Below are positions 6,260-12,989 of a DNA stretch of 13,496 nt, in pieces. The DNA comes from Nitrospinota bacterium (GTDB lineage: Bacteria > UBA8248), in the NCBI GenBank assembly GCA_011523725.1, contig WTGD01000337.1, forward strand, positions 1 to 13,496, written 5' to 3'. Positions within the stretch are counted from its first letter, which is position 1, and every line of letters starts with the position of its first letter. Position numbers and translations under genes: made by a program. The notes under the pieces are model-generated. The model was given only the letters and a program-made list of their open reading frames with translations, was not told where the DNA came from and did no database searches.

Positions 6260-7480
6260 TTATCCCGAATGAACTTCGTTCGTCCTGCCTATGAATGGCA
6301 AAGCGATCGCCACAAACATCAGCATCACCACCTCGGAATCGCCAAAGTTGTATTCGAACATCCCAGCGCTTAAGAAGCCCGCAGCCACGGCCAAACCACT
6401 TATCATTCGAAATCGCGTCTCAAAAGGCGCGTCTCTCGTATCCCGAATACGCTGAATCACCAAGACGAAATATCCGATCCAGACCCAAATCCAAGCGCCA
6501 AGAGCAAAAATCCCCCGCTCGGCAGCCAAGTGAACGATGTTGTTGTGTAAATGGGACGGTGACTTCGGAGTCGCGTCGAGGTTCGCATAGCGAGCGTAAT
6601 TGTCTTTGATTCGTCCGGGGCCAAACCCCAGAAGTTTTCTATCCATGAACATTTTGATGCCGCTTTGCCACATGTTTATCCGCTCCACGGCCGTATTGTC
6701 CCGAGGGTTCACCATGCTCTTCACGCGCTGGCGGATGGAATACGGCGCGATGGATATCACCAGCACCACCGCCAGGGCCAAACACAAACCCGCCTTTTTG
6801 CGCCGGCTCACCACGGCTACAACCGCCGTCCCAATGACAAGGCCAATCCAGGCGCTGCGACTCAAGGTCGTGATCAACGCAGTGAGAATCAGGAGGGCCG
6901 ACGCATAAACCCACATGCTCTTGCGTTCCCGAGTCGGCACCAGGAGGTACGAGAGCGCCAAGAGACCGACTACAAGTAAGAAACCGCCGAACGTCATGTA
7001 TATGCTGAAAAAGCCCGACGCCCGATTCGCCAGCGACAATGTCCCTGGCAGCGATACGCCCAAAGCGTAAAAGGCAGCCACGCTCGTAGCCACAAGGAGC
7101 GCTTTCACCAACCAAAGCGCTTCCCAATCATCCCGGATGACATTCATGGTCAGATAAAAAATCATGATTTGCGTCAATTCTCTCGTTTTCATCAGGCTTT
7201 TGAGCGAATCGGGAACATGAAAGGCGCCGGCGAGTGTAAACAGCGCGAAAAAAAGCCAAGGCATCCACAGCGGAAATTTCTGTGTCATCAAGGGCGCCGC
7301 CTTGGTCATGGAAGCCAGCCATGCCACCAAGGCGGTGAAAACGCAAATTTGAGCGAGCGATATTGAGAACGGAGCAGTGACGGCAAAACCCAAAAGGCCG
7401 CCGAACGCCATTCGTGACGCCGGAGAACGCCTCCTGAAGCGCTCTTCCAGATCGAGGAAATAGATTCTTAGCTTGCGCAT
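6260..7480 (-). CDS. O-antigen ligase/polymerase family membrane protein (Wzy_C, WaaL-like)
   Basis: The 406-residue polytopic inner-membrane protein has about ten to twelve hydrophobic segments. Two family marks are visible: TLSRSAWIGL with Arg208 at the mouth of a periplasmic loop, and the loop motif HLHNNIVHLAAERG, starting at His310. Both are typical of WaaL ligases, which transfer a glycan from undecaprenyl diphosphate to the lipid A core in the periplasm. Wzy polymerases and other ligases share the domain, so the exact reaction is open; closeness to msbA and core genes favours a ligase. I prefer the ATG at 7478-7480, with an AAGAG nine bases upstream. The in-frame ATG at 7511-7513 adds 11 residues but has no ribosome site. 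It is the last gene of the minus-strand cluster. Confidence 0.85.
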   Translation of the reverse strand: MRKLRIYFLDLEERFRRRSPASRMAFGGLLGFAVTAPFSISLAQICVFTALVAWLASMTKAAPLMTQKFPLWMPWLFFALFTLAGAFHVPDSLKSLMKTRELTQIMIFYLTMNVIRDDWEALWLVKALLVATSVAAFYALGVSLPGTLSLANRASGFFSIYMTFGGFLLVVGLLALSYLLVPTRERKSMWVYASALLILTALITTLSRSAWIGLVIGTAVVAVVSRRKKAGLCLALAVVLVISIAPYSIRQRVKSMVNPRDNTAVERINMWQSGIKMFMDRKLLGFGPGRIKDNYARYANLDATPKSPSHLHNNIVHLAAERGIFALGAWIWVWIGYFVLVIQRIRDTRDAPFETRFRMISGLAVAAGFLSAGMFEYNFGDSEVVMLMFVAIALPFIGRTNEVHSG

Positions 7481-7699
7481 GAAATTATTCTCTTCGCTCA
7501 GGGCCAAATGCATTTGGTTGTTTTTGTGAACATATAATTCCGATTCACGATTTCGGATCGATTCAAATAATTTTCAACGAAAACGTATCTCAAGCGAGAC
7601 GACATACCCTCAAACAATTTCCGGTTTTATCCTGAAGATAGTTGGAATCAGAACCAGAAAGCGAAAACTCAAACTCATGTATGTACGATTCGAACAGCC
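7481..7699 (-). other. AT-rich spacer upstream of the ligase gene
   Basis: This 219-bp gap is visibly poorer in GC than the genes around it. On the minus strand it contains AATCG three times within about 25 bases (7534-7558 region) and a TTATAT element near 7525. It probably holds a promoter or transcript-processing site for the ligase gene, but no convincing -35/-10 pair can be named. Two short frames (22 and 35 codons) have no good ribosome sites. Confidence 0.3.
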
Positions 7700-9487
7700 T
7701 TACGATATGTTTCCGCCATGCGTTGCGCTTTTGATTGCATCGGAAAGGGACATTTCCTCGCTCACGAACTGCATTTCGTAGAGTCTTTGGTATAAGCCGC
7801 CACGCTTCATCAACTCATCATGCGTTCCCCTCTCCACGACCCGCCCCCCATCGAGTACGATGATCGAGTCAGCGTTTCGGACCGTGGAAAGCCTATGAGC
7901 CACTACGAACGTGGTGCGATCTTTCATCAAAGGCTCCAGAGCTTCCTGAATCAACTGCTCGCTCTCCGTGTCGAGCGCGCTCGTGGCTTCATCGAGCAGC
8001 AAAATTGAAGGATCCCTCAAAATCGCGCGCGCAATGGCAATGCGTTGGCGTTCGCCACCGGACAGTCGTACTCCCTCCTCGCCCAACATGGTCTCATATC
8101 CATTTTCAAGCTCCACAATAAAATCATGGGCATTGGCCGCTTTCGCCGCCAAGATTACTTCTTCACGGCTAACGGGTCGTTTCGCGCCATAGGCGATGTT
8201 GTTCTCCGCCGTATCGTTAAACAGAATCACCTGCTGGGTCACCACGGCGATCTGTGTGCGCAGGCTGCTCAGCGAATACCGGGCCGCTTCTTTCCCGTCG
8301 AAGGAAATACTCCCCCGTGCGGGCAGATAAAAACGCGGGATCAAATCCAGCAACGTGCTTTTCCCAGCGCCGCTCATCCCTACAACGGCCAGCGTGCTGC
8401 CTGCCGGCACTTCTAGGTTGATGTCCTCAAGCGTTGCTTCCTCCGAATAGGAAAAATGAACACCCTCGAATCGAATGTGCCGGGAAAGCCTTCCCATCTC
8501 TTCGCCATCGGGGTTCTTGTTCTCTGGAACATGCTCATCCAGGACCTCGAAAACCGACTGGGCTCCCGCGATTCCCTCCACCAAGCTATGAAACACGCGG
8601 GTGAAGGATTTCAGCGGGTTGTAGGCCATACCGAGGGCGACGGCGAAACTTATCAGCTTTCCCGGGTCCATGTTTCCCTGGATAACCGCCTGGGCGCCAA
8701 ACCACAGAATTCCCGCTCCCATAAGACCTCCGATGATCTCCACCATGGGAGGCGCCAGCGAGCGAACCCGCATGGCCCGCATGATGGTATCGAAAAAGGA
8801 GCGGGTGGCGCGCATGAAACGTCCTTCTTCCTCACCTTCGGTTCCAAACGCCTTTACGACGCGAATACCCACATAGGTTTCCTTCATCAGATTGCTCATG
8901 TCCCCCATGCGCTCCTGACTTCTCCGCGTGATTCGGCGAATCTTCTCTCCCATCGTCACAACGAGAATCGCCACCAAGGGAATGAGCACGACGAATATCA
9001 GCGCCATTTTGGGACTCTGGTAAATCGCGACGCCGAGCAAAGCGATAAAAGTGAACCCATGCCGGAGCAATTCCCGCACGGACTCCGTCACCGCATGCTG
9101 CATCAAAGAGATGTCGTATATGACTTTCGACATCAGCTCTCCGGTCGTCTTCACCTCGAAAAACCGAAGAGGCAAGTTGAGGAGATGCCCATGAAGCTCG
9201 TTTCTCACATCCTTCACCACATGCTGACCGACCCAGAGCATGAAATAATTCTGGCAATAAGCGGCGATACCTTTCACCAGGTAAACGACGACAAGGGACA
9301 GGCAAATCAGAAGGACGATGTCGGCTCGCTTCGAGATCAAAATATCATTGATGACATGCTGAACGAGGTATGCGGGATACGCATTCAGACCGCCCACAAC
9401 GATCGTGCAGGCGACGGCGACGCCGAACCGAAAACGGTAGGGACGCAAGTATCTCAGGAGTCGGAGATAAACCCGGGTGCGGCTCAT
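7700..9487 (-). CDS. msbA: MsbA-like lipid A/LPS ABC exporter (fused transmembrane and ATPase domains)
   Basis: The 595-residue half-transporter has an N-terminal six-helix ABC exporter domain (about 15-315) and a C-terminal ATPase domain (about 338-575). The ATPase is complete: Walker A GMSGAGKST (370-378), Q-loop near 418, signature LSGGERQR (475-482), Walker B ILLLDE (495-500), D-loop SALD and switch His531. A dimer would flip lipid A-core across the inner membrane, which fits the surrounding LPS genes; the family also includes multidrug exporters of the same design. The ATG at 9485-9487 has GGAG eight bases upstream and overlaps a TGA of an upstream open frame as ATGA. A 22-residue acidic, then polar tail follows the ATPase core. 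Confidence 0.9.
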   Translation of the reverse strand: MSRTRVYLRLLRYLRPYRFRFGVAVACTIVVGGLNAYPAYLVQHVINDILISKRADIVLLICLSLVVVYLVKGIAAYCQNYFMLWVGQHVVKDVRNELHGHLLNLPLRFFEVKTTGELMSKVIYDISLMQHAVTESVRELLRHGFTFIALLGVAIYQSPKMALIFVVLIPLVAILVVTMGEKIRRITRRSQERMGDMSNLMKETYVGIRVVKAFGTEGEEEGRFMRATRSFFDTIMRAMRVRSLAPPMVEIIGGLMGAGILWFGAQAVIQGNMDPGKLISFAVALGMAYNPLKSFTRVFHSLVEGIAGAQSVFEVLDEHVPENKNPDGEEMGRLSRHIRFEGVHFSYSEEATLEDINLEVPAGSTLAVVGMSGAGKSTLLDLIPRFYLPARGSISFDGKEAARYSLSSLRTQIAVVTQQVILFNDTAENNIAYGAKRPVSREEVILAAKAANAHDFIVELENGYETMLGEEGVRLSGGERQRIAIARAILRDPSILLLDEATSALDTESEQLIQEALEPLMKDRTTFVVAHRLSTVRNADSIIVLDGGRVVERGTHDELMKRGGLYQRLYEMQFVSEEMSLSDAIKSATHGGNIS

Positions 9488-9642
9488 CCATCATTCTCCG
9501 CAAAAATCGACTCGTGCGGCGCGCCGGCCTGACTCGCCCCGCCCCCTGGTTCGCCGTCCGACCGCCCGATTAGCGAAATCTCTCGCCTACGCCCATCTAG
9601 TGAGGCAGCCTCAGGGAGGAATCCCTCCTCCCATCCGTCCAT
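9484..9642 (-). CDS. Possible 52-residue coupled ORF before the exporter gene (doubtful)
   Basis: An open frame from the ATG at 9640-9642 (MDGWEEGFLPEAAS...) ends in a TGA at 9484-9486 that shares ATGA with the exporter start. The sequence is Gly/Arg/Glu/Ser-rich and without recognisable domain, and the nearest ribosome-like sequence (GGAAG) is 11 bases upstream. The frame also runs open upstream into the glycosyltransferase gene, so it may be only a GC-rich chance frame. I list it because two other gaps in this operon show similar coupled frames. Confidence 0.2.
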   Translation of the reverse strand: MDGWEEGFLPEAASLDGRRREISLIGRSDGEPGGGASQAGAPHESIFAENDG

Positions 9643-9650
9643 GCCTGAGG
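9609..9650 (-). repeat. Bulged hairpin in the spacer upstream of the exporter gene
   Basis: GGGAGGA (9614-9620) and TCCTCCC (9626-9632) form a perfect 7-bp stem around a five-base loop. CCTCA (9609-9613) and TGAGG (9646-9650) add a second 5-bp stem below it, with a one-sided 13-base bulge. No U-run follows on the minus strand, so it is not a plain terminator. It could protect or process the polycistronic mRNA. Confidence 0.45.
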
Positions 9651-9670
9651 ATGCTTCCGTATGAACAACG

Positions 9671-10495
9671 CTAAGGGCGTTCACGTCTTCGACACAGCTC
9701 CCACAAAAAAACGGCGCGCATGAACACATAATAAGCAGAGCCCACTGATACCCATAACCCATTCACACCATCGCGAAAGCCCGTCTTCAAGATGTAGCTT
9801 TTGAAGAAACGCCAAAGAGGCCGGATGACAAAATCGGCTATTCCGGGTTGCACTCCCCTGGAAGATAAATCTTCCGCCGATAACTTGGCGTATTTCACCT
9901 GTCTTTGAAAGAAATCGAAGAGTGAATCATAGCCGTAGTGTTCCAAAGGGGACGAAAATACACCCACCCGCCCTTCCACCACTACGGATTCATGAACGCT
10001 TTTCTCATTGAACGCTCCGGCTTCGCGCCGGAACAACCGGACCTGATAATCCGGCCAAAGATCGCCATGGCGAAGCCAACGGCCGAAGAATATGTTTTTT
10101 CGAGGTATCCGATACCCCTCTACAGGAGCATCGTCAGACAAAACGGAGAGAATTTCCTCGCAAAGTTCTAGACTCACGCATTCATCCGCATCCAAGCTCA
10201 ATATCCAAGCATGACTCACTTTCGAGAGAGCGAAATTTTTTTGCGACGCATATCCTTGCCAAGGATGCTGGATGAGTAATGCGCCGCGCTCACGGCATAT
10301 TTCCTGCGTGTCATCCGTACTACCGGCGTCCACGACAATAATCTCATCAGCCCAGGAAACACTGTCGATGCATGCGCCGATGCGTTCCGCTTCATTGTGC
10401 GCGATAATCGTGACGCTAATCGGTTCCCTAACCGATTCGGAGACTGGCTCCTTTCCCATATCGGCTTCGGCAAATGTTTCCGCCAAGCCGGACAC
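9671..10495 (-). CDS. Family 2 glycosyltransferase, WaaE/KdtX-like (LPS core)
   Basis: The product has a GT-A fold: SVTIIAHNE (about 27-35) starts the nucleotide-sugar site, EIIVVDAGSTDD follows at 51-62, and the metal-binding D-x-D is DADE at 102-105. The later sequence (a WPDYQVRLFRR segment and HYGYDSLFDFFQRQVKYA-like stretch, then a hydrophobic C-terminal helix) is that of WaaE/KdtX enzymes, which add glucose to heptose I of the inner core on the cytoplasmic face. Start choice: the GTG at 10493-10495 has AAGGG nearby and lies four bases after the upstream stop, giving 274 residues. ATG at 10549 would overlap the Trm112 gene by 50 bases, and ATG at 10459 would shorten the protein by 12 residues with a poorer site. 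The sugar donor is inferred from family and context. Confidence 0.85.
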   Translation of the reverse strand: MSGLAETFAEADMGKEPVSESVREPISVTIIAHNEAERIGACIDSVSWADEIIVVDAGSTDDTQEICRERGALLIQHPWQGYASQKNFALSKVSHAWILSLDADECVSLELCEEILSVLSDDAPVEGYRIPRKNIFFGRWLRHGDLWPDYQVRLFRREAGAFNEKSVHESVVVEGRVGVFSSPLEHYGYDSLFDFFQRQVKYAKLSAEDLSSRGVQPGIADFVIRPLWRFFKSYILKTGFRDGVNGLWVSVGSAYYVFMRAVFLWELCRRRERP

Positions 10496-10499
10496 TTTT

Positions 10500-10697
10500 C
10501 TAGCCCTTCCCCTGGGTTTTCTCCCACTCATCAAGCGGGATGGCTTCATCCACGAGCATGATCGGGATACCGTCTTCGATTTTATAGACCAGTCCCGATT
10601 CTCGGGCGATCAAATAATTCCCGTCCCCACTCAATTCAAGCGGAGTTTTGGTGACGGGACATGCCAATATCTCCAACAATTCTTTGTCGACACTCAT
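10500..10697 (-). CDS. Trm112/UPF0434 family small protein
   Basis: The 65-residue protein reads ELLEILACPVTKTPLEL (residues 5-21), a GLVYKIEDGIPIML segment and an acidic C-terminus, the usual layout of bacterial UPF0434 (YcaR-like) proteins, which are commonly found among LPS and lipid A genes. Its role is not firmly known; eukaryotic and archaeal Trm112 proteins activate methyltransferases. Only one cysteine of the zinc-ribbon pattern remains (Cys13; the next position is Thr16), so it probably binds no zinc. The ATG at 10695-10697 has GGAG 11 bases upstream and overlaps the TGA of a 30-codon frame (ATGA). A TTG at 10721 would add eight residues but looks weaker. The glycosyltransferase GTG follows four bases after its TAG. 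Confidence 0.85.
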   Translation of the reverse strand: MSVDKELLEILACPVTKTPLELSGDGNYLIARESGLVYKIEDGIPIMLVDEAIPLDEWEKTQGKG

Positions 10698-10786
10698 CTT
10701 CCGGTTATCTCCAATTCCCAATGAAAATCTTGAAACGGCCTCACATCTTCGAGTTTTTCAGTGCGTCGCTTCAAAAACGGAAACAT
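10694..10786 (-). CDS. Candidate 30-residue small protein or leader peptide, coupled to the Trm112 gene
   Basis: The frame starts at the ATG at 10784-10786 (MFPFLKRRTEKLEDVRPF...) and ends ...WELEITGR with a TGA (10694-10696) that overlaps the Trm112 ATG as ATGA. It fills most of the 140-bp gap after the heptosyltransferase. The composition is protein-like (mixed charged and aromatic) but no domain is recognisable. The ribosome site is poor: only AAAGAA near the start, with a GAGGAG 19 bases away. It may be a translational-coupling leader or a chance frame. Confidence 0.35.
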   Translation of the reverse strand: MFPFLKRRTEKLEDVRPFQDFHWELEITGR

Positions 10787-10837
10787 CGCTTTTTCTTTCG
10801 TGCAACTCCTCTAGTTTCGCATATTTCGCTATGTTTT

Positions 10838-11887
10838 TCATGGGGCCGCTCGAAGCCGGTTCAGCGCATCTATCGCTTCTTCGACCCTCACACGCTCCAG
10901 ACACTCGATATCCGGGCATTTTCTCGCATAACAGCCACTGCAAGCGAGGCGACGATGCAAAACCGAATTCCCTGCGCCCCACGGGCCATTTCTCACGGGT
11001 TCCGTAGGACCCATGATAGCCAGACATCGAACCCCCATTGCGGCGGCGAGATGGAGGGGACCCGAGTCGCCGCCCACAAAACAATAACCGCGCCGAATCA
11101 AGGCCATCATTTCGCGGACGCTCGTCGCAGGCGCAACAAAAGGCTGTGTTCTCATGGCGTCCGTCACTTCATCAACCATCTTCTCCTCTCCAGGACCCCA
11201 GATAAGGAGAACATCCCCCATGTCATTCTCCTGCCAATCATCGGCAAGTTGCGCAAAACGGCCCGTGTCCCAGCGTTTCGTCGCCCACCCGCCTCCTGGG
11301 TGGATGACCAACAACGGACGACCGTCCTCCTGGCCCACGCTCTTCAGGTATTTTTCCGCCTGCTCCCCTTCATTCTGCGTTTCATGAAGTCGAAAACGGT
11401 AATTCTCCTTCGACGGAATCGGCAAACATAACGGATCAAGAAGCGATAAATTCTTTTCCACCACGTGGTGAGGATTTTTCGGGGGCAATACGTGATGCGT
11501 CGTGAACAGTACATTCATCCCCTCTCGGCAAAAACGATGCTCGAACCCGATGCGAACAGGCGCTCCCGACACCCACGCAATAAAGCCGCTTTTGATCAGT
11601 CCTTGAGCGTCGATCGCCACATCGGCGCCTACGTTTCTCACGGCGAGAAGGTCGCGCTTGAGAGCGGAGAAACCGCTCGTCCGTAAATTTTTCCGCCATT
11701 TCTTGGTGTCGATGGTTAGAATTTCATCGATATCTGGATTTCCGAGAAGCACCTCTCGCGGGGCTGGCTCGACCACCCAAGTGATGTGAGAATCGGGCCG
11801 CGCATCCTTGATGGCCGACGCCAAGGGGAGGGTATGAACGACGTCGCCTATCGCTCCCAGGCGGATAAGGAGAAGTCGCTCATCCAT
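10838..11887 (-). CDS. ADP-heptose:LPS heptosyltransferase, GT family 9 (WaaC/WaaF-like)
   Basis: The 349-residue GT-B enzyme transfers heptose from ADP-heptose to the inner core on the cytoplasmic face of the membrane. The N-terminus has RLGAIGDVVHTLPLASAIK with the catalytic-type Asp15. The C-terminal half has HPGGGWATKRW (Lys204) and GGDSGPLHLAAAMG (Asp274 and the GPLH loop), then MGPTEPVRNGPWG. A terminal cysteine cluster (316, 319, 324, 329) is common in heptosyltransferases. WaaC and WaaF cannot be separated with certainty; the GDVVHTLP start is closer to WaaC, and no second heptosyltransferase lies in the window. The ATG at 11885-11887 is chosen because the TTG at 11905 has no spaced ribosome site. 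GGAG is 11 bases upstream, and the start lies inside the end of a 39-codon ORF. Confidence 0.9.
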   Translation of the reverse strand: MDERLLLIRLGAIGDVVHTLPLASAIKDARPDSHITWVVEPAPREVLLGNPDIDEILTIDTKKWRKNLRTSGFSALKRDLLAVRNVGADVAIDAQGLIKSGFIAWVSGAPVRIGFEHRFCREGMNVLFTTHHVLPPKNPHHVVEKNLSLLDPLCLPIPSKENYRFRLHETQNEGEQAEKYLKSVGQEDGRPLLVIHPGGGWATKRWDTGRFAQLADDWQENDMGDVLLIWGPGEEKMVDEVTDAMRTQPFVAPATSVREMMALIRRGYCFVGGDSGPLHLAAAMGVRCLAIMGPTEPVRNGPWGAGNSVLHRRLACSGCYARKCPDIECLERVRVEEAIDALNRLRAAP

Positions 11888-11999
11888 CCGCGGGCGCTCT
11901 CCCAACGTCCTTGTCGTCTTTGCGCAATTTCTTCAGAACCGGATTCAGGGAATCCACTCGCATCCATTTACACCGATAGCCTTTTCCCTGGATGCTCAT
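11880..11999 (-). CDS. Candidate 39-residue basic small protein between the heptose kinase and heptosyltransferase genes
   Basis: The ATG at 11997-11999 overlaps the kinase stop as ATGA and has a strong GGGGAG five bases upstream. The frame (MSIQGKGYRCKWMRVDSLNP, then a KKLRKDDKD stretch and RAPADG) ends in TGA at 11880-11882, eight bases into the heptosyltransferase gene. The good ribosome site and both overlaps make it the best of the small frames in this cluster. No domain is recognised; it is soluble, lysine/arginine-rich and has one cysteine. It might be a true small protein or serve only to carry ribosomes from one cistron to the next. Confidence 0.5.
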   Translation of the reverse strand: MSIQGKGYRCKWMRVDSLNPVLKKLRKDDKDVGRAPADG

Positions 12000-12988
12000 G
12001 TACTCTCCCCCCCGAACGTCGTTAGGAGTTCATGGGACTCCACGACCGTCGTTCCCGCCTTCATCACCGCCAGGCCCGCCGCGCGATTCGCGATTTCCGC
12101 CGCCTCATGCATTGAGGCGCCCGCAGCGAGGGAGAGCGTAAACGCGGCGATCACCGTATCCCCCGCTCCGGTCACGTCGAGCACCTGATCCGACCCGTAG
12201 ATGGGAATGTCCACTCTCGGAGATTCGCCCTCAAAAAGGCTCATGCCCATGTCGCCACGGGTGATAACGACCGCCTGCGCGCCCGTTTTTTCGAGCAAAG
12301 AAGCACCCGCCTCATCGAGTCGATCCTCGTCGGGCCAATAACCGAGCAGTCCTTCCACTTCCTCCTCATTCGGCGTGATGGCCGTGACCCCCGGAAACGA
12401 ATCTCCCGCATAGCGGCTGTCCACCGTAACGATGAGTTCGCCCGATAACGCCTGAATCGCCTCTTTTGTGCCCTTCGTGGCGACTCCCAATCCGTAGTCT
12501 GAAATCAAAAGAGCATCCAGACCGTCATCCACCATTCGCTCGACTTCGCGAACCATCTGCGATTCGATCTTCTCGCTCAAATCCAGCTTCTTTTCGTGAT
12601 CCACCCTGATCACCTGCTGGCGTTTGGTGTTTCGGCCCCCCGCCATGATGCGCGTCTTCGTGGGGGTGAGGCGCTCTGAATCCGTCAACAAAAGCCTGGT
12701 GTCGATTCGGCGTCTCTCCATTGCTTGGCGGAGTTCCTCGCCCGCTACATCGGCCCCCAACGCGCCGATGGCCCATACGTTTCCGCCCAGGGCCGCCGCG
12801 TTCATCGCCGCATTACCGCCACCGCCGGGAATGATCTCGCGGCGAATGAAATCCAGAACGAGAACCGGCGCTTCCCGACTGATACGAGAGGTTGCGCCAT
12901 GGATGAATTCATCCGCGATGAAATCACCAATCACCGCCATGCGGATAGAGGAGAATCTTTGAATATATTCCTTGAGTGGAGAACTCAT
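11996..12988 (-). CDS. rfaE1: D-glycero-beta-D-manno-heptose-7-phosphate kinase, single-domain RfaE1 (HldE N-terminal type)
   Basis: The 330-residue PfkB-family kinase phosphorylates heptose 7-phosphate at C1, giving the 1,7-bisphosphate that GmhB then trims. Marks are GDFIADEFIHG (21-31), the glycine-rich GGGGNAAMNAAALGG (55-69), TPNEEEVEGLLG (205-216) and the catalytic DVTGAGDT with base Asp277. It stops at the end of the kinase fold, without the cytidylyltransferase-like domain that E. coli HldE carries, so the adenylyl transfer step must be encoded elsewhere. The ATG at 12986-12988 lies one base after the gmhB stop (TAATATG), with GGGA nine bases upstream. The 3' end overlaps a small ORF by ATGA. 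Confidence 0.93.
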   Translation of the reverse strand: MSSPLKEYIQRFSSIRMAVIGDFIADEFIHGATSRISREAPVLVLDFIRREIIPGGGGNAAMNAAALGGNVWAIGALGADVAGEELRQAMERRRIDTRLLLTDSERLTPTKTRIMAGGRNTKRQQVIRVDHEKKLDLSEKIESQMVREVERMVDDGLDALLISDYGLGVATKGTKEAIQALSGELIVTVDSRYAGDSFPGVTAITPNEEEVEGLLGYWPDEDRLDEAGASLLEKTGAQAVVITRGDMGMSLFEGESPRVDIPIYGSDQVLDVTGAGDTVIAAFTLSLAAGASMHEAAEIANRAAGLAVMKAGTTVVESHELLTTFGGEST

Positions 12989-12989
12989 A

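Noticed and set aside
7514..7699. 22- and 35-codon frames in the AT-rich spacer before the ligase gene
   Set aside because: No ribosome sites at correct spacing and no overlap with the next start codon. AT-rich chance frames are likely.
8456..9532. A 358-codon plus-strand open frame opposite the exporter gene
   Set aside because: It mirrors the real minus-strand ABC exporter, whose motifs are complete. The product is rich in His, Gln and Asn, with no domain or ribosome site.
9643..9762. Upstream part of the 92-codon frame running from the glycosyltransferase end into the spacer
   Set aside because: It overlaps the clearly coding glycosyltransferase C-terminus, which is complete and ends in its own TAG, so it is not a frameshifted extension.
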